NCBI GenBank assembly: GCA_039704465.1
Contig: JASFAU010000002.1
Coordinates: forward strand, 1,736,001-1,800,000
Source: Plasmodiophora brassicae
Lineage: Eukaryota; Endomyxa; Phytomyxea; Plasmodiophorida; Plasmodiophoridae
Direction of reading: 5' to 3'
DNA length: 64,000 bases
Shown piece by piece: positions 11,873 to 22,208 of this stretch (its first letter is position 1; each line of letters opens with the position of its first letter). The translations under genes were made by a program, and so were the position numbers. The notes beneath the pieces are model-generated. The model was not told where the DNA came from. It saw only the letters and a program-made list of their open reading frames with translations, and made no database searches.

Positions 11873-12961
11873 TTAGGCTGTAATCTCAATGTCGTCGTCG
11901 TTGTCTTCGCCTTTGCCGGAGGCGGACGCCGCGTGGCGACCTTTGCTCTTGGCGTCGAAGTACGCCACCGTCTCCAGGACGTCGTCCATGAAATCGCCCG
12001 ACGGTAGCGACTTGAACTCCATCGCCGCTTTGATCGCCTCCTTGAACACCTGGGCACGTGGTTCAACTGCTGGCGGTGCGTCTGTTACAGAACTGGGCTT
12101 ACGGTGACCACGTTCGTGCCATCGGACGCTGAACAGAAGAAGAACGGCAACTGCAGTGCTACGTGAGCCAGACGAGTGTGAACGCGCTGACGTGGACGAA
12201 CCTTTCGTTTCGTTGCGAACGCGAACGTTTTCTCTGTCACCTTGTAGTCCGCTGGTGAAGAACGGTTCATAATCTGGAGTCCATGCGTCCTGTTGACATG
12301 GTCCTACAGTCTATCTTGTTGGCGACGACGATGACAGGGATCTTCGGACGGTACTGCCGCAGCTCCTTGTACCAGGCGTTCATGTTCTGGTACGTTACCT
12401 TACGCGTGACGTCGAACGCCTGAAACGCATATCGGTAAGGCCAGGCCAAGGTAATGACGGTGATGACGTACAAGAATGCAGGCATGCGCTCGATAATAAT
12501 ACGACGGGTGCATCGAGGTGAACCTCTCCTGTCCGGCAGTGTCCCAGAAATCTGAGGGGCATAGTCAGATATTGGATTAAGGCGCAACCGACGGCTGTCT
12601 ACCTATAGAGACGGGTTTGCCATCGATCTCTGTGTTGTGCCGGAACACTGTCAGCGCATACGTTGACAGCTGTTGAGGTTCGCTGTACCGTCATCGAGGT
12701 CAGTGTTAAGTGGTAAACCCGGGCAACAGGCCTTACTAGTTATCCATCAGGTAACGCTCTACAAGTCTGCCGACGGGAGTCAGTGCGACGATGACGATGG
12801 GACGGAACTGCCCTACTTTGTCTTGCCAACAGCCGAGTCGCCCAGGAGGATGATCTTCAGTTCTGCGACGAACCGTCAGCATCTGGGTAACCGGATAAAG
12901 GCCCTGTCTGGGTCGAACCAGCTTCCATCGTCGTGTCTGCCGTCGCCTTCTCGGCCGACAT
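11873..12961 (-). CDS. RABL2: RABL2-type small GTPase
   Basis: Nine exons: 12919-12961, 12817-12862, 12737-12766, 12603-12682, 12472-12551, 12308-12419, 12202-12251, 12103-12150, 11873-12049, with introns of 50-56 nt (666 nt, 221 residues; human about 229). All GTPase boxes are visible: P-loop GDSAVGKTK with the RABL2-specific Lys after GKT, switch II WDTAGQERF, VVANKID and the SASDG G5 box. Other RABL2-diagnostic stretches are FDVTRKVTYQNMNAWY and the C-terminal FKEAIKAAMEFKS ... DFMDDVLE. There is no prenylation motif, as in RABL2. The GTP form binds IFT-B and the BBSome and promotes ciliary entry or exit. The reconstruction is tight because every exon matches the family. Confidence 0.93.
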
Positions 12962-13046
12962 CGTCACCGGCGTTCACCTCTGCTGTCGACTATGCAAGCA
13001 GTCAGTCAGTCAGCCAGCCATAGCACAGAGGTCGACAAACGACAGT

Positions 13047-13967
13047 TTAGAAGATGAACGGAATGATGCACCACCATTTCTTTGGGGTCTCCTTCGGGAA
13101 ATGCTGTTCGTACCAGCGTTTGTTGTCTTGAGCGACGACGCCGAGTTCGATGACGACAAAGGCAGCGATGCAGGCGGCGTTCACCATGCCCTCGAGGCAA
13201 CCCAGATGGATGACCGTCATGGCGAGGTATATTTCCACTTCGAAGAAGTAGTGCGGGCAGGCTAGGACACGAAACCATGGCGCCCTGGGCAGCTTGTAGG
13301 ACGCAGATTGGCCGGCGCCGCGTAACGATGCCAGCACCGCATGGCACCGATTCTGGTTGTACGACGCGTGCAGGAAAATGACGATGGCGGCAAGATGCCG
13401 AGGCTGAACCTGGTCTAGCAAACCCGGTACCCAATGCGCTTGACGCTGCGATTGCCCTGCGAGGGAATGGAGATTCGATGCAATAAGCGTCAGGGGCGCA
13501 AACGCATAGAACAGGAACCCGAGCAGATAGTGTGCCACATGCATACGAGCGGCAGACCGAGAAGCGGATACCCAGGACAGGCATTCGATGAGTCGACGAG
13601 CGGCCTGAATCTGCATTAGAACCAGACACAGAATTGCATCTAAGGGGGCACCGCATTCCGATGCACGTCGCTGGGTTTGCAAAATGAGGGGCCAGGAATT
13701 CGGACGAGCGCTCGTGACTAGAACAATCAGGGAGGCAACCCAGACCGTCGCGAACACGTAGAAGTGTGTGAAGTACCGCTTCGGAACGGTGGCCTTGCGG
13801 ACTAGAACGTCAACGGACCATGACGAAAACGTGTCCTCGTTCGCGCCGAGCGTCTTCCCGTATCGGTACGCTGCCTCGGCGATTCTCGACGGGATGGCGC
13901 GCGCCAGCAGCACGACGGCGGCGGAACCGAGGAAGAACGCTCGTCCGGCGAGGCTGAGGAAGTGCAT
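13047..13967 (-). CDS. SRD5A3: Polyprenol reductase (SRD5A3/DFG10 family)
   Basis: A single exon of 306 codons from the ATG at 13967 (the frame is open a further 42 codons upstream). It is a multi-pass membrane protein with family motifs LMQIQAARRLIECL, HVAHYLLGFLFYAFAPL and YKLPRAPWFRVLACPHYFFE; the C-terminus WYEQHFPKETPKKWW ... IIPFIF matches the SRD5A3 end. SRD5A3 saturates the alpha-isoprene of polyprenol, giving dolichol for N-glycosylation in the ER; human length 318. It is divergent from SHMT across 161 bp. The lack of introns contrasts with most neighbours. Confidence 0.92.
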   Translation of the reverse strand: MHFLSLAGRAFFLGSAAVVLLARAIPSRIAEAAYRYGKTLGANEDTFSSWSVDVLVRKATVPKRYFTHFYVFATVWVASLIVLVTSARPNSWPLILQTQRRASECGAPLDAILCLVLMQIQAARRLIECLSWVSASRSAARMHVAHYLLGFLFYAFAPLTLIASNLHSLAGQSQRQAHWVPGLLDQVQPRHLAAIVIFLHASYNQNRCHAVLASLRGAGQSASYKLPRAPWFRVLACPHYFFEVEIYLAMTVIHLGCLEGMVNAACIAAFVVIELGVVAQDNKRWYEQHFPKETPKKWWCIIPFIF

Positions 13968-14128
13968 GGCGCCGCGCACGGGGAAATGGTTAATGCGCGA
14001 CTTGCGTCGACAGTAACTCCGCAACTGTAGACAACGACTGTTGAGGACCCGCGTTGGCCGAGTGGACACGGGAAGGACGGGAACCGCTGTCAAGCGCCAT
14101 TTGAATTTTGGGGGTGTTGTCGTTGGGG

Positions 14129-15682
14129 ATGGCGCGTGGGGTTGGCGAGTCGGACGCGCGGTCGGTCAGCAATGTCAGCCTGAAGCAGGCGGACCCGGAT
14201 GTGTATGCGATCCTGCAGAACGAGAAGCGTCGTCAGTATGAGGGGCTGGAGCTGATCGCGTCCGAGAATTTCACGTCGCAGGCGGTGATGGAGGCGGTCG
14301 GGTCGGCGTTCACGAATAAGTACTCGGAGGGTCTGCCCGGCGCCAGATACTGTGCGACATGATCCGAATTCGCGTCCTATGTGCTTCCTGACAGTGTTGG
14401 GTTAGACGGCGGCAATGAATTCATTGATCAGCTCGAGACGCTGACGCAGCAGCGCGCCCTGAAGGCGTTCAACCTGAATCCCGAGGAATGGGGCGTGAAC
14501 GTGCAATCGTATTCGGGCTCGACGGCCAACTTTTCGGCGTTCACTGCCCTTCTGGAACCCAACGACCGGTATTGATTTACATCTTGTGTACGCTTTGCTC
14601 CCTGACTTACACGATCTCCTCAGGTTCATGGGCCTCGACCTTCCGTCGGGCGGGCATCTATCGCATGGATTCTACCGTGGGCACCGAAAGATCAACTGCT
14701 CCTCGGTTTACTTCTCGTCGTTGCCGTACAAGGTTGACGCTGCGACTGGCCTGATTGACTACGATGGCGTCGCCGAGCTTGCCGCGCTGTTCGCCCCAAA
14801 GCTGATCGTGGCTGGTGCCAGTGCGTATCCGCGCGAATGGGATTACGGGCGTATGCGCGCCATTGCCGACACGAACAAAGCGCTGCTGCTGACCGACATG
14901 GCGCATTACAGCGGTCTGGTCGCGGCCGGCGTTGTGGATTCGCCGTTCACCCACTCGCACGTCGTCACGACCACAACGCACAAGAGTCTACGTGGCCCTC
15001 GCGCTGCCCTGATCTTCTTCCGCAAGGACAAAGAGCTGAACCTGGAGCGTCGCATCAACTCGGCCGTCTTCCCCGGATGCCAGGGCGGTCCTCACAACCA
15101 CGCCATTGCAGGCGTCTGCGTCCAGCTCGCGGAGGTGGCGACCCCCGGTTTCAAGACGTACGCCATGCAGGTCGTCAAGAACGCCCGAAGCCTGGCAGCG
15201 ATGCTCATCAAGTACGGGTACACGATCGTGACGGGCGGCACCGACAACCACCTGCTTCTCTGGGATGTCCGCCCGTTGGGCCTGACTGGCAACAAAGTCG
15301 AGCTTCTCTGCGACAAGATCGGGATCACGCTGAACAAGAACAGGTGTAGTAGAGCGTCTCTTACCGTGTTGCGCTGACGTCTGACAACATCTACAGCGTG
15401 TTTGGCGATGCGTCGGCGATGTCTCCAGGTGGTGTCCGCATAGGAACGCCGGCGCTGACGTCCCGTGGCATGGTCGAGTCTGACTTTGACAAGATTGCCA
15501 GCTTCCTCGACCGTGCCGTCAAACTGTGCCTGGAGATCCAGGCAGACGCCGGTACCAAGGCACTGGCAGACTTCAAAGCCGGCATCGAGAAGAACCGCAA
15601 GGTCATCGACGCGATGCACGATGAAGTCAAGGCCTTCGCGCGCTCCTTCCCCATGAAGGGTTTCAGCACCGATGACCTTTAG
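14129..15682 (+). CDS. SHMT: Serine hydroxymethyltransferase
   Basis: Four exons: 14129-14351, 14406-14568, 14624-15343, 15397-15682 (introns 54, 55 and 53 nt; 463 residues). Clear SHMT landmarks are [37 protein letters not shown] (rebuilt across intron 1), and the PLP-lysine motif [16 protein letters not shown] at about residue 245-260. [16 protein letters not shown] lies near the end. It converts serine and tetrahydrofolate to glycine and 5,10-methylene-THF. The length fits a cytosolic form and no targeting peptide is evident. The start at 14129 is the first ATG giving a normal N-terminus; an in-frame ATG 21 bp upstream adds seven residues. Confidence 0.95.
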
Positions 15683-15784
15683 GCCGCGCACCATCAGTGG
15701 CACATCTTTCGATACACATGATATCCTCAGGTAGACGGAGGCGCTCGTTCTACAGAATGGCGTGTCTGAACAATGTAGACTGTT

Positions 15785-18700
15785 TTACTCTGCCGTTGCT
15801 GCCGCCGCCTTTGCGGCTTTCCTCGACTTCTTACTGAGCTCTGGTTCCCGATAGATGGTCTGCCCTTTGGCCAGACGGTCACACACGATCTTCATGTGCT
15901 TCCTGAGTCGTTTCGTGTCGCCAGGGATGGTCATCTCGCTGGACAGCTGGGTCCCCGACTTCTTATCGTCTTTCGCCAGCGTCGTCATGAGGAGATAGGC
16001 CAGCGATGCGTCCAACCTCTCCTCCCATCCCTGATCCATGCCGTCGTCGACCCGACTTGTCAGGTACGCTTGCAGGCTGGTCGCATTGTTCTCATCCATC
16101 CCATACGCGGAGCTGATCAGGGCGCACAGCAACGACATGACGCTGCCAATATCGTTCGCCAGGCGATCGACATCACCCTGCAGCGCCCTTGTCGCATCAC
16201 CACGCTCCAACATGCTCTGCAACGACTCGCGCAGCAACAGGTCTAAGTTGGCCAACGGCGCTGGTGTCGTATCCTTGAACCGGGCCAGCAACCGCTTCTG
16301 GATGGCGCGAATCTGCTTCGACAGGTTCTCCATCACCTGTGCGTTCACCCGAATATCAAGCCGGCCTTGAAGATGCCGATCGACGACATTCCACAGGTCG
16401 TCGACCGGTAGCGGCCCATCACAAGTCAGGCGAAGCGGACCCGCCGACGCTGATGCCGATTGCTTCCAGAATCGAGTCAGTTACGAGAGCCACTTGGGGG
16501 AAAGATTCCAGACCTGGACTTCACCGGCCTGGTTCCAGTACGTGTTCAACCTCGATATCAACTCCAGCGTCAGCAGATTCAGCCCAGCGAGTTCACTGGA
16601 CTGCACGCGATACCGTCCTGAACTTCGTGCTGAGCAACCGCTGTCGACGTTTGGGCAACCGCGTCCCGACCTGCGTTCTTCGACAAGACGATGCTGCAGT
16701 CGAGGCCTCGGCAGTGGTACTTCACCGACAGAATGTTCGGGACCTCGCCCTGATGCACGCCCGGGAACAGGTCACGAAGCGACGACGGCGCCGGACGATT
16801 CGTGTCGATCGTCACCTGGTCAAACGCGTTCTCTGAATACGCGTTCTGCGTGCGGCGACGAGCAACGTACGAAGAACTGTGTGCTCCGAACCGGTGCCAC
16901 GACGTTGCCGATCATCGCGAATGGTAACGGGACCGTGACGGTGGAGACCCTGGGCTGATCATCGACGGTCAGGAACGACGCCATGACCTGCACCCGTCGA
17001 TTCAGCAGACGATGTCCGTCACGTCACATTCGTCATACCCGAACGGCTGCGTTGGGCGGTAGCCGCGATCGACTGGCGTAGATGCGAATCGGGACAACGG
17101 ACGATGATCCGCCAGTCGGTGCTGACGGTTCTGTTAGTACGCCCACTGGGTGGTGATACGGTCGTTCCGGTACCGAAATTGTGGATCACGAAGATGTTCC
17201 GTTCGGCGATGAATCCAGGACCGGCGTCAACGGCGATCTGCAACGTCCGAATCGGGTAGCTGCCTTGGTAGGCGATCTTCAGCTCCAGCGTGCACGAAAT
17301 GGGGACCCCTTGCCCATCCACCGCAATGTCACTCGAGGCGCCAGGCGGTGCCACCGCCGACCGATGCACGTCGCAGTGGCGTGGCGGGTCGCACGACAAT
17401 TTCACGTGATCGGTTGGGTCCATCGCCAGCTGGCCTGAACAAGACCAACGTCAGCCGGTCGACGAACAAACCAGACGAGGGCGCGCCTCAACTGATCTGA
17501 GCATGACGAATGAACTTTTGCAGGGAACGATACTCGGCGGCGATGGCGGCGTAGTCGACGTCCTTGCCTTCGGTCACCGGCTTCGACGTTGCCGGCGGGT
17601 CCTGTGCGACAAACGCTTAGTCGTGAGTCGTCTGGCGGGTGCCACTGCTGTCGGGGTACTGTGCCCAGGTAGCAGATCTGGATTTCGCCGCTCTGGAACA
17701 GGACGACGATGAGGCCGGAAATGCCCGCGAACGTCGCAACCGCGACGGCGATGGGGACGTCCTTCGTCTTGGCCGCCCAGATCAGCTCCGACCCACGGAA
17801 CACGCTCAGCGACTTCGCGTGCGTCCCGATGATCAGGTTGTGCTTCGACCCAACTTCCCAACACGCGTCAGCCTCCTGGATGGCAGGACCCTCGCCAGAC
17901 GTACATGTTGCAGCGCCGTTGCTGGTCGGGTACGTGCACGCGCATGATGGGTTGGCGTCGAGGATCTTCTGCAGCGCCAGTTGCCCCTGGGGTTTCAGCG
18001 CGAACAGCGAGCGCTCGCCAAGGACGACGATGTCGGACTGGGATGCGGCGATCGATTCAGTGAAGCGCGCGGTGAGGATCTGGACGGCGTGCTGGCCCAG
18101 GTTCATCGACCAGCTCTTCTGCAACGCTCTCGGCCCCGGTCCCGCCATGGCGGCGCCGCTCGATGACCCCAACGCTTGGTACCTGCGTTATCGTTACGGT
18201 TTGCAGAAGCGGGCGCCCGACCGGGGATGGCGTACGTGTAGCACTGGCACTCCATCTGCGAGTCGACGCAGATGAACGAGTCGGTCCTGGAGACGTACGC
18301 GAGTGGGCCCGGGATCAGAATATCGGGGATCGTGCACACGAACGCGACCGCATCCTGCTGGAACATGGACCAGCGCCCGTCCATCGACTGAACGCAGATC
18401 GAATCTTTATCTGTTCGATGGTGAACCAGGCCGGCCTGCAGGGCGCCCACCACGACGCATACCGTATCCACCAAACTGGCCAAACACGAGGCTGTGTGCA
18501 GGAGCCTCCAGCTGATGCTCGTACTGGATGACAAAGTCAAAGTACCGGGCATTGGCGCCCATCCCCCCAACCGGGGTCAGCTCATACACGGCCAGACTTC
18601 GCGGGTGCAACAGACAGACGCCGATGTCGTTCTTGTTGCTGCAGAGGGAACTCAGCAGGCGGGAACGATATCACGCGACAGCATTGCGCGTTACGCGAGG

Positions 18701-18963
18701 AACCGGCCGCATTCGACCTGAAGAACGGGTTTGCCGATATTCTTCTCGACGATGAGGTCCTCGATTCGATATTCGCGCTGGCTGGGGAAGTACACGCGAA
18801 CGACGCCGTCGAATCCGCCGACGATGATCTTGTCGGCCGGGGGCACCTGGTTGTCGACGTTGCCGACACAGAGCGCGCGACGCCCGCATCGGAGGGTTGC
18901 ATCCGGGTCGGCACCGTTGTCGACCGGCGCTGACCACCATTCGCGCGCCTGGAATAATGACAT
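15785..18963 (-). CDS. BBS9: BBS9/PTHB1, BBSome core subunit
   Basis: Eleven exons: 18704-18963, 18463-18650, 18174-18410, 17660-18126, 17493-17601, 17174-17434, 17039-17130, 16871-16987, 16671-16815, 16514-16617, 15785-16462. Total 2,658 nt, 885 residues (human 887). The start MSLFQAREWWSAPVD is nearly the human N-terminus. Later landmarks are GGFDGVVRVYFPSQRE, CVQSMDGRWSMFQQDAVAF and LGERSLFALKPQGQL in the beta-propeller. VTIDTNRPAPSSLRDLFPG follows, and IRAIQKRLLARFKDTTPAPL lies in the C-terminal coil. BBS9 is the scaffold of the BBSome, which moves membrane cargo out of cilia. The intron between exons 3 and 4 could also be placed 24 nt upstream. A decayed copy of exon 1 lies at 20277-20430. 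Confidence 0.93.
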
Positions 18964-19342
18964 CACTCGCCTCGGCGAGATTCTGATGACCGCGCTGTCG
19001 ATCACCCGTCTCTGTAACGATTCGATGTGGCCGCAGAGCGGCGCGGCCTATCGTCCCCAGCCGCATAAGAAGCGTCTGTAGCGTTCCTGGCAATTAATGC
19101 CCAGATGCCCGCTCGGGGCTTGCCGCCATCGAGTGTAGTTGGTGACGTGTCCCGCTATTAATAGGTACGGAGTTCTGCTGGCGTGTCTCGCAACGTAAGT
19201 AAAAGGGCTGCTGGCGTGTCTCGCTATTAATAGTCTGACGCCGCCAGATCGGTCAAAGTTGCTGCGGCCTGCTGCGGCCATGCCAGGGCCCAGACCGATA
19301 TCGAACCTGCAGTACGAACATCGAGGAGGCTCCTGATCCGAC
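18964..19342. promoter_or_regulatory. Divergent BBS9 / SKP1-like interval with repeated motif
   Basis: This 379-bp gap lies between the BBS9 start codon and the first SKP1-like gene. It holds two copies of an 18-bp element (GTGTCYCGCTATTAATAG, 19147-19164 and 19216-19233). A third, slightly altered copy lies at 20457-20473, ahead of the duplicated SKP1-like gene. The element may be promoter-related or simply part of the duplicated block. Confidence 0.4.
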
Positions 19343-20025
19343 ATGTCCTACTACCCGCATGCGACGCGCACAGTGCCAGTGCTGCTCGTGACCCTGGCCC
19401 TTGTCACCGGACACTGCCATGCTGTGTGGCTTCATGTGGGCAACGACTTTGCTCAAGGTTTTAATGTTCCCGGCGATCGTGCCGCCAGGCACTGCTATGC
19501 TCTTCACGGTCACGCCCGTGTTGATCCCACACGCGGTCAGTTTGTCTGGCATTATCCCGTCTCGCACCGGGTCAGTTTCGCAATTCAGGAGTTGGAAATG
19601 CTCGTGGGCTTCATGGACACTGTCGACGAGGTATTGCATTACCTGTCTTTGACAGATATAATTTACTTAAGTTGTGAGCGCGCCCCCAGAATGACGTCGA
19701 GAGTGCCGGCATGTGGGCGGTGGAATCGCTGCGCCCGGACGAGCCTGGCCAGATTCACCAGCTCCTGGCGGCCGCCAAAGATCTGAAGATGTATGCGCTC
19801 ATCGTTGCAATCGGAATATATGTACCGTTGCCGGCGACGGGGCAACCTGTCCTATCACTCGGTCGCGGTATCGTTGATAGTCGGCACGTCGGGCCGACAC
19901 TGGAGACAATTACAGACAACTGGATCCGGCTACCATTAACATCACGTCGCGCGGTCACTTGTACGTGGTCTGGTATCGATGATGTCGTATCCCGTTGGCA
20001 GCAGGCAAGCGACGCCAGCGCATGA
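19343..20025 (+). CDS. SKP1/BTB-like protein with N-terminal signal-like segment (copy 1)
   Basis: Two exons, 19343-19630 and 19690-20025, with a 59-nt intron (207 residues). Residues 10-28 are hydrophobic (VPVLLVTLALVTGHCHA) and look like a signal peptide or anchor. The following region aligns with the POZ fold of SKP1 proteins as deduced from the better-preserved copy 2, ending in QIHQLLAAAKDLKMYALI. A C-terminal helix follows (GPTLETITDNW, the SKP1 helix position), then DDVVSRWQQASDA. The residues that normally bind cullin or F-box proteins are weakly conserved. It may be a diverged paralogue or decaying. SKP1 proteins are adaptors in SCF ubiquitin ligases; a secreted version would be unusual. 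Confidence 0.55.
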
Positions 20026-20276
20026 CCGAAGTGTCGGCCTGATTGACCCGATACCTGATCTTTCGCGCGCAGTTCCCACGATTTTGAATACAGCACAAGG
20101 CTTCCCGTGCAGAACGCAGCAGCCATCCGCGTCTGTGATGGACTGCCGGTCTTGAGATTGCTCGTCAAGCTCAGAGCGGACGTCGCGATCCTACAGACGA
20201 CGTCAGTCCCAGCCTGTTTATGCGGCTCCTTGATGGGCGGCGCCAACGATGACAGTCACAAGGCATGGAGACCTTT

Positions 20277-20430
20277 TCGCATTCGACCTGAAGAACGGGG
20301 GTGCCGATATCCTTCTCGTCGAGGTCCTCGTTTCTAGATTCGCGCTGGCTGGGCAAATATACGCGAACGACGCCGTCGAATCCGCCGACGATGATCTTGT
20401 TGGCCGGGGGCATCTGGCTGTCGACGAGGA
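20277..20430 (-). pseudogene. Decayed fragment of BBS9 exon 1
   Basis: Minus-strand translation gives NKIIVGGFDGVVRVYLPSQR and VLQVECE, matching residues about 40-85 of the adjacent BBS9. The DNA is about 90 percent identical, but the BBS9 start codon and first 40 residues are missing and there is a 3-nt deletion. No other BBS9 exon is present. It arose with the segmental duplication and cannot make BBS9. Confidence 0.85.
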
Positions 20431-20631
20431 CCCTCAAACTCCTGTGGCCTGCTGTCGTGTCCCGCTAATAATAATCACCTGGGGCGTAGTGCGTGGTACC
20501 ACGGTAGGTACGCAGTACGCGGCGCTGAAGGCCGCACCACAGCCCACATGTTTGCTGCGGCCTGCGGCCATGCCAGGGCCAAACCGATATCGAACCTGCA
20601 GTACGAACATCGAGGAAGTTCCTGATCGCAA

Positions 20632-21660
20632 ATGTCCATCTACCTGCATGCCTGCGCCCGTATCAAGCCTGCGACGTGCCCAACTGCAGTGCTGCTCGTG
20701 ATCCTGGCCCTTGTCACCGGACATGGCCATGCTGTGAAGCTTATAGCCAACGATGGTCGTGAAATTGTGGTTGATGGCCGCATCGCCGCCATACACTGCC
20801 GAGCACTTTGGGGTACGAATGCTATTGATGAGCGGCGTGTCGTGGTTCGTCGATACCCCGCTGAGCGCCACGTCGACTTGGCGTACGATGAATTGGTTCT
20901 ATTGGTGGACTTCATGACCAATTACGGTAAGATATTTCGGTACCTGTAATTGACAGACGCCGCATACGTGAGTTGCTTGTGACCACAGTCCAATACGTCA
21001 ATGATGCCTGCCGCTGGGCCGAGAGGCAGCTGCGCCCACGATCGAACGAATCTGTCCTGATTTACCGGCTCCTGTCGGCCGCATGGCACCTGCAGATGTA
21101 TACGCTCATCGTTGGAATCGGAATATCTGTGCCCCTGCCAAGGACGGGACCGCCGCCGAGGACGGGACAACCTGTCCTGCCACAACTCGATGTCTTTGTG
21201 GCTCTGAGGGCCGACCCAACTCTGGAGAGAGTAACCCAAGCGTTTACAGTCCACGACGACAATCTGCAGCAAAGCACCGAGCCTTTCCTGTAACTCCCTG
21301 CGCCGCACGCTTGTACAAATCGTGTCATCTCACAGCGTCTGCAGGTGCCATGTGTGCCGCCAGACGTACGACAGGAATGGCGAGTTGCACTTCCGACGGA
21401 TGAAGGCTTGTCGTCACATCTTCCACCGCCAAACTTGTGTTCCCGATGCAAAGTTGACGGACAGTAACAAGTGTCCAGTAGAATGTTGCTATCAAGTGGT
21501 CCGTATACCGCCCGCCGACGTACTCGACCTACCCACGTTGGGCTATGGCATACTCTTCATTCTGCCGTCTGTCGACATCGTTGATGTTGTACGCAGCTGG
21601 CAGGAGGTGGCGGACTGGTCGCAGACGCGCAGCAGACGACGCCCACTTCGAAGTCGGTGA
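20632..21660 (+). CDS. SKP1-like POZ protein with RING-like C-terminus and signal-like N-terminus (copy 2)
   Basis: Three exons: 20632-20926, 20989-21289, 21336-21660 (introns 62 and 46 nt; 306 residues). Residues 17-35 are hydrophobic (TAVLLVILALVTGHGHA). The SKP1 POZ fold follows: VKLIANDGREIVVDG, then LIYRLLSAAWHLQMYTLI and the C-terminal SKP1 helix DPTLERVTQAFTVHDDN. Exon 3 adds a cysteine/histidine cluster CHVC-x14-CRHIFHRQTC-x11-CPVECC that resembles a degenerate RING-H2 (one spacing differs from consensus), then a tail with DVVRSWQEVAD. SKP1 and RING modules are normally separate SCF subunits. The joined reading is supported by in-phase splice sites. The activity and the export signal are inferred. 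Confidence 0.6.
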
Positions 21661-22208
21661 TGGATGCCCCCCGTGGCCTGATTGCCCGATATTGTACTTC
21701 TTCCCAGTTCTCGCGGTTCTGAATACAACACCATCGACCGACGTTTACCTGTCAACGACGGCTACACCGTCGAGGTCATGATCATGTTGCTGCGGAATGC
21801 TCTGACCACGTCGATCTACTGAGCACGAAACCATATGGGAAGTCGCCGATCTGCATGTGGCCGCCTGGCAACGACACCTACGACCGGTATCATCCGTCAT
21901 CACGTTCAGGTTGCTGGATGCCCCGGGCATCGATGTCAGGGAGACGATGTCCTCGGTTTCGTAGTACTCGGACGCGGAATCCCACATCGTACGACGCTTT
22001 TGTCATCGTTTGATGGCGTGGTGCTTAGCTTGGAAACGGCCAAAGTGGCCACGTAGGAACCTGCGATACCGGCAGGGAGCATAGTAATCGTCGCCGGCTG
22101 TGCTCGGTGACCTGAGGACCGATGCGACACCGGTGATCCGTTCGCCAGGTCTTCCCGTCGCCGAACGCCAGATGATCAGTATGCAACCACGACATTCATT
22201 AACGTTGA
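21661..22208. other. Unassigned interval
   Basis: The left part (to about 21760) still aligns with the end of duplication unit 1 near 20080. The remainder has short frames on both strands, for example a plus-strand stretch at 21830-21960 reading LLDAPGIDVRET. None has a start, splice chain or family that I can support. Confidence 0.35.

Larger units (their letters stand above)
18711..21760. repeat. Segmental tandem duplication (two diverged units)
   Basis: Unit 1 covers roughly 18711-20100 and unit 2 roughly 20277-21760. Each contains, in the same order, BBS9 exon-1 sequence on the minus strand, the GTGTCYCGCTA element, a conserved leader (CGATATCGAACCTGCAGTAC) and an SKP1-like gene. Similarity is about 90 percent over the BBS9 piece and lower over the genes. 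Offsets differ by about 270 bp between the two halves, so there have been later indels. The second unit has an extra RING-like segment. Confidence 0.75.
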
